Translations under genes and position numbers: made by a program
In this document: one piece after another, positions 37,983 to 50,100 of the stretch
Layout of the letters: every line of letters starts with the position of its first letter
Position numbering within the stretch: the first letter of the stretch is position 1
Notes under the pieces: model-generated
What the model was told of the DNA's origin: nothing
Database searches by the model: none
What the model saw: only the letters and a program-made list of their open reading frames with translations
Assembly: GCF_029784155.1 (NCBI RefSeq)
Contig: NC_073692.1
Span: 370,245,160-370,309,159 of the forward strand
Reading direction: 5' to 3'
Source of the DNA: Uranotaenia lowii
Taxonomy: Eukaryota; Arthropoda; Insecta; Diptera; Culicidae
DNA: 64,000 nucleotides

Positions 37983-38626
37983 TTCCAGAAAATCGATTCG
38001 GAACATACAAATTTTTTAGAAGCTTCCACATTTGGCTGTTCGATGGGATTTTTTGTTTCAAGTAGAAGCACTGCCCCAGAATATTCAGTGCAAAAAAGAA
38101 ATGTGTTGAAAAAACGGTTTCAAAAACATGTTGAAATATTTTAATAAACAAACCTCTTTTTCGAAATTTTTAAGAGTTTTCAACTTTCTGTTCATTTCCG
38201 GAGAGATAACCGTTAAATACCAAAAATGCGCTTAATTTAGTTCACAAAATGGTACTTGGAGTTTTGCTATTCTCAAACTGAGTTTTGAGTTAAATTTCTC
38301 GACCGTGCAGCTACACGAAAAATTTCGCCGCACCCCATTTCTCGTTCGGGAAATTTTGTAAACAGGACGTGCGAACTGTCACCACAAAAGGGAACATACG
38401 TCATCGTGAATCGACCCATCGAATAAAAACACGAATCAAACTCTTGTTTAAGGTAACTTTATTTGAGTCGAACATAGAGTATAGCTTAAAATTAGATCTG
38501 TTAGATTAGTGATGTTTATATTTATTCATTCACTTTTTCTCGGTGTGCCTATTTCTGATTTGAAGAACCATGAACCTTTAATGCAGTTGTCCACTAGATT
38601 CCCTTCAATATTGTATCACACATTGT
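37983..38626. other. Unassigned spacer
   Basis: No gene or repeat recognised. Confidence 0.5.
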
Positions 38627-38634
38627 ATCCAATC

Positions 38635-41600
38635 CAGGGGCGGTCCTAGAGTTGGCTCTTGGGGGGGGGGGGGGGGGGGATGTGATTTTTCCAAATTTTA
38701 AAAATCAGTCAATTAGTTGGATCGTAAATATCTGACGAAAAAACGTTTATTTTGAGAAACATTGTGAAGGAGGGAGGGGGGGGAGGGGGTGGGTGGATTT
38801 ATAGTTTCAAACAAGACTTTTTTTGTAGATTTGTCATTTGAAAAATTTCAAATTAAAGAAAAATAGTGAATACTTTTATCAAATTTTCTAAATATTCTTA
38901 TTTTGATATCTTTTTATAAAACAATCTGCAAATCTTAGATGTTCACTTCGTAAAAGTGTTGATAAAAAGAGAATTTTCGTAATTTTTACAGTTGGTAGTT
39001 TAAAAATTATAACTTTAAGAATTCTTTAAAGAATTTTCCGATATAAATATCATTTCACAAACGAAAATTAAACTCTCATTTTCGTAGAAGAAATTATAAA
39101 AAAAAAACTTGAAGTCATCCACAATATTTTACTGGGCATCTTCATATCAGCGTAAGACCCTCAAAAAAATTTCAATGATTCTCATATTGCTACAATTATT
39201 TGAGAAAAGTGTTTGTCAATAATTGTTATGAATTGAAAACTGAATATTTAATTATTTTTCTTAAGTATTTTGCTGAATCGTTGTTCGAAAGTATCGAATT
39301 ATTATTAATTCTTGTTCCAATTTTTCAATTTTTAAATATAAAATTAATTCTGAATAAGATAATCAAAATATTCTTAGGTATGAAGCTTTTGGAACTTCAT
39401 TTTTATTTGTTTTTTGTTTTCTAGAATTTCAAGCTCTCATACTAGATTTTTAATTTTATTGTAACTGAATCCAAAGAAATAGTTACTAATTTGTAACGAA
39501 TAATTTATGAAAAAAGTGAAAGTCGTATTTTTTCTTCATGCTCTCAATATTTCCAGTTAATTTCTGAAAGAAATACTATTTCAATATTTCAGTACAAAGT
39601 CATAACCAGTTTCAATTGAAATAACCAAACTTTCAGATTCAGAGTGGATTTTTTAACCTAAATTATTAAGCTGGATATCTGCTCAAAACTTTACATATTA
39701 TTGTGCAGATGAGCTAAAAACAGTATCGGTGATATAATAGGTGCAGATGATATAATATGTTTCCGAAAAAATAGTCAGGGATGACGGAATAGTTTTGTCT
39801 CACTTGGGAAAAATTAAAACAAAGGCAAGTTTTTGGAGCCTATGCTTTAAAAACTTATTTGGAGATAAATATTTCGGAACTCGATTTTTTATCAGATTTT
39901 ATCCATCACCTCTAGTTTCAGAAGTAGTATTTTCAGTATTTTTAGAAAGTTGAGAGAGAGATGTACCAAATTGTGCGAACGGCCGAATACCGACTATTAG
40001 CCCTTTTCAAGTATTCGGTAAAACGAATATTCTTAAAATAAATAGCATGAACATGAAAAATTGTAAATAAGCTTAAAATATGTTCAAAAGTACCGTCTGC
40101 ATCACCGAATATTCTGCAAAAAATACCATTGGGAGTAATATTTTAAAATTAACGATAGATTGCTGAAAATAAATTTCACTTTTTGCATGAAAAACAAACA
40201 ATGCGTGAACAACTGCATTCACCTACATACGCAGGTAACGCGAGCCTCTTTCAGCTTTGGAACACTTTTTTTCGTGCTTTGTATAGAATTTGAAGTATAA
40301 CTGATATCAAGTTTCAACCAATAATCTAGGTTTCATATTTTGATTGTAATTTTTTAAACCATAAAATCCCCATAATTGAAATTTATGTTAATAATTTTTA
40401 TCATAATTTGGTCTCAAAACAACTTTATCGTAACCATTTCTTCCTTAGTTAACTTAATTTTGAAAGTTTTAAATCAAAGAATGATTTCTTTTAGAAAAAC
40501 TATTGATCATTATTAAAATTTCTTGATTGTAATAACGGCTCAAATTGTATGACGCCCTTCGGGGGTATAAGTGCATAAAAGCTTATGAAACAAGTAAAAT
40601 ATCACAGTAAACGAGTCTTCGAAAGAAAAAATAAATGATTAATTGAAAAAAAAACTTATTTTTCGAGAAAACACATTTTTAATTTGTTGTGTTTGGCAAT
40701 TTTCCATATATTTATATAAAATTTGTATTTCTTTTTCAAACGTAAAAGTATGTAAATTAAAACTCTAAAAATCTGAAAAATTTCCAAATATGTATTGAAT
40801 TATGAAGAATTGTTTTATATCAATAAATCAAATTCGATCAAAAACAATCAAAGCTAAATGTTTTCAAAAACGTTCCAAAATAAGGTTTTTTTTGAATAAT
40901 TCTGAATTTTAAATGTATTTTTTAAGGTCAATTGTCTTGTCAGTTTCTATATCCTTAATTTAGAAAAAAATATGGGCTTTAGAGGTGCATTCTGAAAAAG
41001 ACGGGGCTTGCAATGAAAAATAAACCAAGAAATGGAAATGTAGTATTAGATGTAGGTAACAAAAATCAAATCTGTTTATGTGGACATCAAGGAAAGGGAG
41101 GTAGGGATTGCCAAATATCCACACTTGTGCACGGAGAGGGACAAGGGGGTAAGAATCTATTTTTTTTGTCCACGTGGTATTTGAACGGCCCCAAAGGCAA
41201 TTTAACTCTTAAAGACTCAAGTCTTTTTTTTACTTCTAAAAAGGATCGAGATATGTTGATCCATCAAACATGGAGCCAAACTCTGCAATAACTCGTAAGA
41301 TAACAAAGTTGGGGTGATCCCAAACTTATGACCAACAGCGTATATGGTCAGCAAATTCGAATTCAACGCTGTCAGTACCTCAACTAAAGTTATTTGTTGA
41401 AATTCGGTCCAGGGACTTGCAAGTTACAGCTGTTTTAGTTTGGCGGACCGACTTTTTTTTTCAATTTTAAACTATTAAGTAATTTATAAATTCTTGTACT
41501 GAACAAACCCCCACGGAGTGGAAAAATTTGAAAATTCGAAAGTACAGTTACTAGGAAAAGTTCTTAGTTTTTATACAAAATCCAGCGTTTGCGAGTACTT

Positions 41601-41675
41601 CGTAACGGTTTTTTCACGCTTGGGGAAGGGGGGGGGGGTGATGACCCCGATCACCCCCCCATAGGACCGCGCCTG
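38635..41675. mobile_element. Non-autonomous hAT-type element 2 (3.04 kb)
   Basis: Left end CAGGGGCGGTCCTA and right end TAGGACCGCGCCTG are inverted repeats. The identical 8-bp target duplication ATCCAATC lies at 38627-38634 and 41676-41683. A run of 19 G lies at 38661-38679, another G-rich tract at 38768-38792, and G and C runs at 41627-41660. The interior is AT-rich without a transposase; the 92-codon frame at 41013-41291 has no domain. The hAT call rests on TIR type and duplication length. Confidence 0.88.
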
Positions 41676-41683
41676 ATCCAATC

Positions 41684-42019
41684 TCGTACAATCTTCCATG
41701 CAAGTTGTCCGTTTGACAGATGACAGCTGACAGATGAAGTTTCTACACGTGGCTGTGTTATTATTTGTAGAATGTCAAATTGATATTGTGTGCAATTCAC
41801 TCGACTTGCATCTAACTGATAGTTCCCGAGTGAAATGACTTATCAACAATGAAAATAAATAAAATTATATGTGGCAACACTGGAAGAGAAGCAAAAAGTT
41901 GTAAACAAAAACATGTGTCAGTCGATGATCTAATCTTGATAGTGACAGACGTGTTTAGAAGCATTTTGAACTAAAATTTGAAATTATTGTCAACTCACGA
42001 GCACAGAGTTAGGAGCCTG
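41684..42019. other. Unassigned spacer
   Basis: Contains two close GACAGATGA repeats near 41715-41740; nothing else recognised. Confidence 0.45.
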
Positions 42020-43230
42020 ATGTTCAGAGGGTTCCGGCTCAGATAAATAAAAAGGAGGCTGGAAAAGCGCAGAATGTTAAGGTTGCTACTCTGATTGTTG
42101 TTTCTCCGGTGAATAAGACGGAAAGGCTAGAAAAGTGCAGATTGTAAAGGCTGCTGTTCTGGGTGTTTGGTCCTCGGGTAAATAAGACGGCGAAACTGTT
42201 TTGGATCGGACTTCCGGTGGAAAAGGCAGATTGACTTAAAAAGTGCAGATTTTGAAGACTGCTACTCTGCCCCTACTCGCATAACAGTCCCATATGAATT
42301 TTCGTCATTTTTCATCTAACCTGACAGTTTGTTATTTTGAACATAGGGCTTCAATCTAAAACAATAAAAAAAGAGATTTTGTTCCAGAAATTTCGAAAAA
42401 AATATCCACTCATGGCTGTCCCATATGAAATATACCCGCATAACAGTCCCATATGTGAAATATCACGGATTTAGTTACTCTTCAATGTTTCTTTCGGCGA
42501 AAAAGTCTTTGATTTATTGCTTTGAATCATTTAAAAAAGATTCAACTCACTTGATATCGAATTATGCACACTAGATTTCGAAGGCAGGCCAATAAGAAGG
42601 GAGGAATGTTTTCCTGAGCGAAAAACTAACAGATGCAATCAAAAATCGTAAAAAGATTAAACTTAAAATGTGGAATTCACGATATTTTTCCAAAAGTATG
42701 TTTCTTTATCTGATAACTGCATTTAGAAGTTAAAAAATGATCAAATTTAAGTCTTAGAAAGGAGCTTGGTTGGCACAACATATTCTGTATGGGACTGTAA
42801 TGCGAGTAGATTTGAAAAAGGTCTCAAATATGCTCGCATTACAGTCCCATAACGAATAAAATGGTGCTCCCGACCTTACCAATGGCCCAATTTCGAAAAT
42901 TTCGAGTCTTACGATTTATTATGACAACCTAGAACACATTCCATCAAACGACTTTAGTTTATGCTGAAAGTTGTGGTTACAATTTAAAAATATATTCCAA
43001 AAAAGAAAAAGCTGATTTTCTCGATTGCTTGTTTTTGGATATGGGACTGTTATGAAAGTAGGGGCAGTACTGCTTTTTGTTTTTTGAACCGGACTTCCGG
43101 TGGAAAAGGCCGATTGACTTAAAAAGTGCAGATTTTTCAGAATGCTACTGCTGATTGTTTTTTTTTAACCGGACTTCCGGTGGAAAAGACGAATTGGCTT
43201 AGGAAGCTCAGATTTTTAAGGCGTCGGTTT
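42020..43230. repeat. Diverged minisatellite, about 75-bp unit, split by an insertion
   Basis: Units share CCGGACTTCCGGTGGAAAAG, GATTGACTTAAAAAGTGCAG and GCTACTCTG-type blocks: three or so at 42030-42266 and three at 43068-43225. The 801-bp element at 42267-43067 lies between them. Confidence 0.75.
42267..43067. mobile_element. 801-bp non-autonomous TIR element
   Basis: Ends CTGCCCCTACTCGCATAACA and (inverted right end) CTGCCCCTACTTTCATAACA, each continuing GTCCCATAT. The direct repeat TACT lies at 42263-42266 and 43068-43071. The terminal motif GCATAACAGTCCCATA recurs inside near 42430-42452 and 42833-42850 and, inverted, near 42788-42806. No coding capacity. Superfamily not assigned. Confidence 0.75.
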
Positions 43231-43889
43231 GATGCTTGATTTTGTGTGGAGAGTGGAGAGGGAAGTAAAGCGATAAAAAATCAGGAGGCTTGTTCTTTTT
43301 TCGTTCTGGTCGGGCTTGATTCGCGAGCATAGGAGATTCTCGTTCGCAATTTCTTCGCGCTCCAGCGTGTTCTCAAGACAAAAAATCCGATTGATTACAC
43401 TTGAAAGTGGGCAGTAGCCTTTCTTAATGCCTGTAAATTATATATATATATATAAAAACGTATGACACAAAATAATAAACAAATGAAAGATTTTTAAATT
43501 CTGAATTAAATTAAATTATGATTAAAGATTTTCAAACGCAGAAGATCCAGAATGAATTAAAAAAGTAATCATTTGAAATTGTTAATAGGAAGTATTTTAA
43601 AATCATCCTAATTTTCAAATAGGTATCAAACTTCGCAACAAATTGATGAGTTTTTGGTGACTGCCTCCTGGAAAATGATATATAAACTCGAGGTACTCTT
43701 TTTGGACATATGATAACTTAAAAATATAAGGGATACATAAAAAAATAAGAATACAATTTAAAACAAAGATGTCAAACCTTGTGTTTCGAAAAACTCAATG
43801 TTTGTTCTGACTTCTGAGTAAACTAAAATTGCCAAAAATACAAAATTAGGAAAATAAACAAATAATCACAAAGCTGAAATATTTTGGTC
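43231..43889. other. AT-rich spacer with (AT)n
   Basis: A short (TA)n tract at about 43439-43454; no gene seen. Confidence 0.5.
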
Positions 43890-44020
43890 AAATAGACAAA
43901 AATGACAAAAAAGACCAAACTGACAAAAATGATGAAAAGGAAAAAAAATGACAAAACCGAAACAATGTCGAAAATTACCAAATTGATAAAATTTACAAAA
44001 CTGACGAAATTTTGTTTCTA
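43890..44020 (-). repeat. Inverted arm of the third satellite (TGACAAAAA on +)
   Basis: Diverged ACAAAAATG units, the reverse complement of the main array that starts about 130 bp downstream. Confidence 0.7.
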
Positions 44021-44149
44021 TTGCCAATTCTGCTTTGCTTTGCTTTGATTCAGCCAATTCGTTAGTTTTGTCATTAGTGAAAATTTTGAAAATTTTTTTT
44101 ATTCGACTAATCAATTCCAAATAATATATTATATGCCATAAGCCAGCTT

Positions 44150-47100
44150 TGTCATTTTTGTCAATTCTTTCAATTTGGTTGATTATAAAATTTTGTTGAT
44201 TTTAAATTTTGTCAGTTTTTATCATTTTGTGAATTTAAAAAAAATCAACAATTTTAGTTTCAAGAATTTTTTCTCTATTTTGTTAGTTTTTTTTCCAATT
44301 TTGTATTTATTTTAATTTTTTTAAAAAATTTTATCATTTCTGTAATGTTTGTCATATTGGAATTTTTTGTAATTTTTGTAATTCATATAATATTTGAAAT
44401 TTTTGTAATTTTTATAATTTTTGGAATTTTTGAAATTTTTGTAATTTTTGAAGTTTTTGTAAATTTTGAAATTTTTTTTAATTTTTGTTATTTTTGTCAT
44501 TTTTGAAATTTTTATCATTTTTGTAATTTTTGTCATTTTTGTAATTTTTGTAATTTTTGTAATTTTTGTAATTTTTGTAATTTTTGTAATTTTTGTAATT
44601 TTTGTAATTTTTGTAATTTTTGTAATTTTTGTAATTTTTGTAATTTTTGTAATTTTTGTAATTTTTGTAATTTTTGTAATTTTTGTAATTTTTGTAATTT
44701 TTGTAATTTTTGTAATTTTTGTAATTTTTGTAATTTTTGTAATTTTTGAAATTTTTGTAATTTTTGTAATTTTTGTAATTTTGGTCATTTTTGTAATTTT
44801 GGTCATTTTTGTCATTTTTGTAATTTTTGTCAATTTTGCTATTTTTGCCATTTTTGCCCTTTTTGTCATTTTTGTCATTTTTGTCATTTTTGTCATTTTT
44901 GTCATTTTTGTCATTTTTGTCATTTTTGTCATTTTTGTCATTTTTGTCATTTTTGTCATTTTCGTCATTTTTGTAATTTTTGTCATTTTTGTAATTTTTT
45001 ATTTTTGTAATTTTTGTAATTTTTGTCATTTTTGTAATTATTGAAATTTTTGTAATTTTTGTAATTTTTGTAATTTTTGTAATTTTTGAAATTTTTGTAA
45101 TTTTTGTAATTTTTGTAGTTTTTGTAATATTTGTAATACATATTTGTTATTTTTGTCATTTTTGTAATATTTGCCCTTTTTCTCATTTTTGTCATTTTGT
45201 AATTTTTGTAATTTTTGTAATTTTTGTAATTTTTGTAATTTTTGTAATTTTTGTAATTTTTGTAATTTTTGTCATTTTTGTCATTTATGACATTTTTGTC
45301 ATTTTTGTCATTTTTGTCATTTTTGTCATTTTTGTCATTTTTGTCATTTATGACATTTTTGTCATTTCTGTCATTTTTGTCATTTTTGTCATTTTTGTCA
45401 ATTTTTGTCAATTTTTGTCATTTTTGTCAATTTTTGTCATTTTTGTCATTTTTGTCATTTTTGTCATTTTTGTCATTTTTGTCATTTTTGTCATTTTTGT
45501 CATTTTTGTCATTTTTGTCATTTTTGTCATTTTTGTCATTTTTGTCATTTTTGTCATTTTTGTCATTTTTGCCATTTTTGTCATTTTTGTCATTTTTGTC
45601 ATTTTTGTCATTTTTGTCATTTTTGTCATTTTTGTCATTTTTGTCATTTTTGTCATTTTTGTCATTTTTGTCATTTTTGTCATTTTTGTCATTTTTGTCA
45701 TTTTTGTCATTTTTGTCATTTTTGTCATTTTTGTCATTTTTGTCATTTTTGTCATTTTTGTCATTTTTGTCATTTTTGTCATTTTTGTCATTTTTGTCAT
45801 TTTTGTCATTTTTGTCATTTTTGTCATTTTTGTCATTTTTGTCATTTTTGTCATTTTTGTCATTTTTGTCATTTTTGTCATTTTTGTCATTTTTGTCATT
45901 TTTGTCATTTTTGTCATTTTTGTCATTTTTGTCATTTTTGTCATTTTTGTCATTTTTGTCATTTTTGTAATTTTTGTAATTTTTGTAATTTTTGTCATTT
46001 TTGTCATTTTTGTCTTTTTTGTCATTTTTGTCATTTTTGTCATTTTTGTCATTTTTGTCATTTTTGTCATTTTTGTCATTTTTGTCATTTTTGTCATTAT
46101 TGTCATTTTTGTCATTTTTGTCATTTTTGTCATTTTTGTCATTTTTGTCATTTTTGTCATTTTTGTCATTTTTGTTATTTTTGTCATTTTTGTCATTTTT
46201 GTCATTTTTGTCATTTTTGTCATTTTTGTCATTTTTGTCATTTTTGTCATTTTTGTCATTTTTGTCATTTTTGTCATTTTTGTCATTTTTGTCATTTTTG
46301 TCATTTTTGTCATTTTTGTCATTTTTGTCATTTTTGTCATTTTTGTCATTTTTGTCATTTTTGTCATTTTTGTCATTTTTGTCATTTTTGTCATTTTTGT
46401 CATTTTTGTCAATTTTGTCATTTTTGTCATTTTTGTCATTTTTGTCATTTTTGTCATTTTTGTCATTTTTGTCATTTTTGTCATTTTTGTCATATTTGTC
46501 ATTTTTGTCATTTTTGTCATTTTTGTCATTTTTGTCATTTTTGTCATTTTTGTCATTTTTGTCATTTTTGTCATTTTTGTCATTTTTGTCATTTTTGTCA
46601 TTTTTGTCATTTTTGTCATTTTTGTCATTTTTGTCATTTTTGTCATTTTTGTCATTTTTGTCATTTTTGTCATTTTTGTCATTTTTGTCATTTTTGTCAT
46701 TTTTGTCATTTTTGTCATTTTTGTCATTTTTGTCATTTTTGTCATTTTTGTCATTTTTGTCATTTTTGTCATTTTTGTCATTTTTGTCATTTTTGTCATT
46801 TTTGTCATTTTTGTCATTTTTGTCATTTTTGTCATTTTTGTCATTTTTGTCATTTTTGTCATTTTTTGTCAATTTTTGTCATTGTTGTCATTTTTGTCAT
46901 TTTTGTCATTGTTGTCGTTTTTGTCATTTTTGTCATTTTTGTCATTTTTGTCATTTTTGTCATTTTTGTCATTTTTGTCATTTTTGTCATTTTTGTCATT
47001 TTTGTCATTTTTGTCATTTTTGTCATTTTTGTCATTTTTGTCATTTTTGTCATTTTTGTCAGTTTTGTCATTTTTGTCATTTTCGTCATTTTGTTCATTT

Positions 47101-50100
47101 TTGTCATTTTTGTCATTTTTGTCATTTTTGTCATTTTTGTCATTTTTGTCATTTTTGTCATTTTTGTCATTTTTGTCATTTTTGTCATTTTTGTCATTTT
47201 TGTCATTTTTGTCATTTTTGTCATTTTTGTCATTTTTGTCATTTTTGTCATTTTTGTCATTTTTGTCATTTTTGTCATTTTTGTCATTTTTGTCATTTTT
47301 GTCATTTTTGTCATTTTTGTCATTTTTGTCATTTTTGTCATTTTTGTCATTTTTGTCATTTTTGTCATTTTTGTCATTTTTGTCATTTTTGTCATTTTTG
47401 TCATTTTTGTCAATTTTTGTCATTTTGGTCAATTTTTGTCATTTTTGTCATTTTTGTCATTTTTGTCATTTTTGTCATTTTTGTCATTTTTGTCATTTTT
47501 GTCATTTTTGTCATTTTTGTCATTTTTGTCATTTTTGTCATTTTTGCCATTTTTGTCATTTTTGTCATTTTTGTCATTTTTGTCATTTTTGTCATTTTTG
47601 TCATTTTTGTCATTTTTGTCATTTTTGTCATTTTTGTCATTTTTGTCATTTTTGTCATTTTTGTCATTTTTGTCATTTTTGTCATTTTTGTCATTTTTGT
47701 CATTTTTGTCATTTTTGTCATTTTTGTCATTTTTGTCATTTTTGTCATTTTTGTAATTTTTGTCATTTTTGTCATTTTTGTCATTTTTGTCATTTTTGTC
47801 TTTTTTGTCATTTTTGTCATTTTTGTCATTTTTGTCATTTTTGTCATTTTTGTCATTTTTGTCATTTTTGTCATTTTTGTCATTTTTGTCATTTTTGTCA
47901 TTATTGTCATTTTTGTCATTTTTGTCATTTTTGTCATTTTTGTCATTTTTGTCATTTTTGTCATTTTTGTCATTTTTGTTATTTTTGTCATTTTTGTCAT
48001 TTTTGTCATTTTTGTCATTTTTGTCATTTTTGTCATTTTTGTCATTTTTGTCATTTTTGTCATTTTTGTCATTTTTGTCATTTTTGTCATTTTTGTCATT
48101 TTTGTCATTTTTGTCATTTTTGTCATTTTTGTCATTTTTGTCATTTTTGTCATTTTTGTCATTTTTGTCAATTTTGTCATTTTTGTCATTTTTGTCATTT
48201 TTGTCATTTTTGTCATTTTTGTCATTTTTGTCATTTTTGTCATTTTTGTCATTTTTGTCATTTTTGTCATTTTTGTCATTTTTGTCATTTTTGTCATTTT
48301 TGTCATATTTGTCATATTTGTCATATTTGTCATTTTTGTCATTTTTGTCATTTTTGTCATTTTCTTCATTTTTGTCATTTTTGTCATTTTTGTCATTTTT
48401 GTCATTTTTGTCATTTTTGTCATTTTTGTCATTTTTGTCATTTTTGTCATTTTTGTCATTTTTGTCATTTTTGTCATTTTTGTCATTTTTGTCATTTTTG
48501 TCATTTTTGTCATTTTCGTCATTTTGTTCATTTTTGTCATTTTTGTCATTTTTGTCATTTTTGTCATTTTTGTCATTTTTGTCATTTTTGTCATTTTTGT
48601 CATTTTTGTCATTTTTGTCATTTTTGTCATTTTTGTCATTTTTGTCATTTTTGTCATTTTTGTCATTTTTGTCATTTTTGTCATTTTTGTCATTTTTGTC
48701 ATTTTTGTCATTTTTGTCATTTTTGTCATTTTTGTCATTTTTGTCATTTTTGTCATTTTTGTCATTTTTGTCATTTTTGTCATTTTTGTCATTTTTGTCA
48801 TTTTTGTCATTTTTGTCATTTTTGTCATTTTTGTCATTTTTGTCATTTTTGTCATTTTTGTCATTTTTGTCATTTTTGTCATTTTTGTCATTTTTGTCAT
48901 TTTTTTTGTCATTTTTGTAATTTTTGTCATTTTTGTCATTTTTGTCATTTTTGTCATTTTTGTCATTTTTGTCATTTTTGTCATTTTTGTCATTTTTGTC
49001 ATTTTTGTCATTTTTGTCATTTTTGTCATTTTTGTCATTTTTGTCATTTTTGTCATTTTTGTCATTTTTGTCATTTTTGTCATTTTTGTCATTTTTGTCA
49101 TTTTTGTCATTTTTGTCATTTTTGTCATTTTTGTCATTTTTGTCATTTTTGTCATTTTTGTCATTTTTGTCATTTTTGTCATTTTTGTCATTTTTGTCAT
49201 TTTTGTCATTTTTGTCATTTTTGTCATTTTTGTCATTTTTGTCATTTTTGTCATTTTTGTCATTTTTGTCATTTTTGTCATTTTTGTCATTTTTGTCATT
49301 TTTGTCATTTTTGTCATTTTTGTCATTTTTGTCATTTTTGTCATTTTTGTCATTTTTGTCATTTTTGTCATTTTTGTCATTTTTGTCATTTTTGTCATTT
49401 TTGTCATTTTTGTCATTTTTGTCATTTTTGTCATTTTTGTCATTTTTGTCATTTTTGTCATTTTTGTCATTTTTGTCATTTTTGTCATTTTTGTCATTTT
49501 TGTCATTTTTGTCATTTTTGTCATTTTTTGTCAATTTTTGTCATTGTTGTCATTTTTGTCATTGTTGTCGTTTTTGTCATTTTTGTCATTTTTGTCATTT
49601 TTGTCATTTTTGTCATTTTTGTCATTTTTGTCATTTTTGTCATTTTTGTCATTTTTGTCATTTTTGTCATTTTTGTCATTTTTGTCATTTTTGTCATTTT
49701 TGTCATTTTCGTCATTTTGTTCATTTTTGTCATTTTTGTCATTTTTGTCATTTTTGTCATTTTTGTCATTTTTGTCATTTTTGTCATTTTTGTCATTTTT
49801 GTCATTTTTGTCATTTTTGTCATTTTTGTCATTTTTGTCATTTTTGTCATTTTTGTCATTTTTGTCATTTTTGTCATTTTTGTCATTTTTGTCATTTTTG
49901 TCATTTTTGTCATTTTTTTTTGTCATTTTTGTAATTTTTGTCATTTTTGTCATTTTTGTCATTTTTGTCATTTTTGTCATTTTTGTCATTTTTGTCATTT
50001 TTGTCATTTTTGTCATTTTTGTCATTTTTGTCATTTTTGTCATTTTTGTCATTTTTGTCATTTTTGTCATTTTTGTCATTTTTGTCATTTTTGTCATTTT

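Noticed and set aside
41013..41291. 92-codon frame in hAT element 2
   Set aside because: No resemblance to hAT transposase (no dimerisation domain or BED finger); likely chance in a non-autonomous element.
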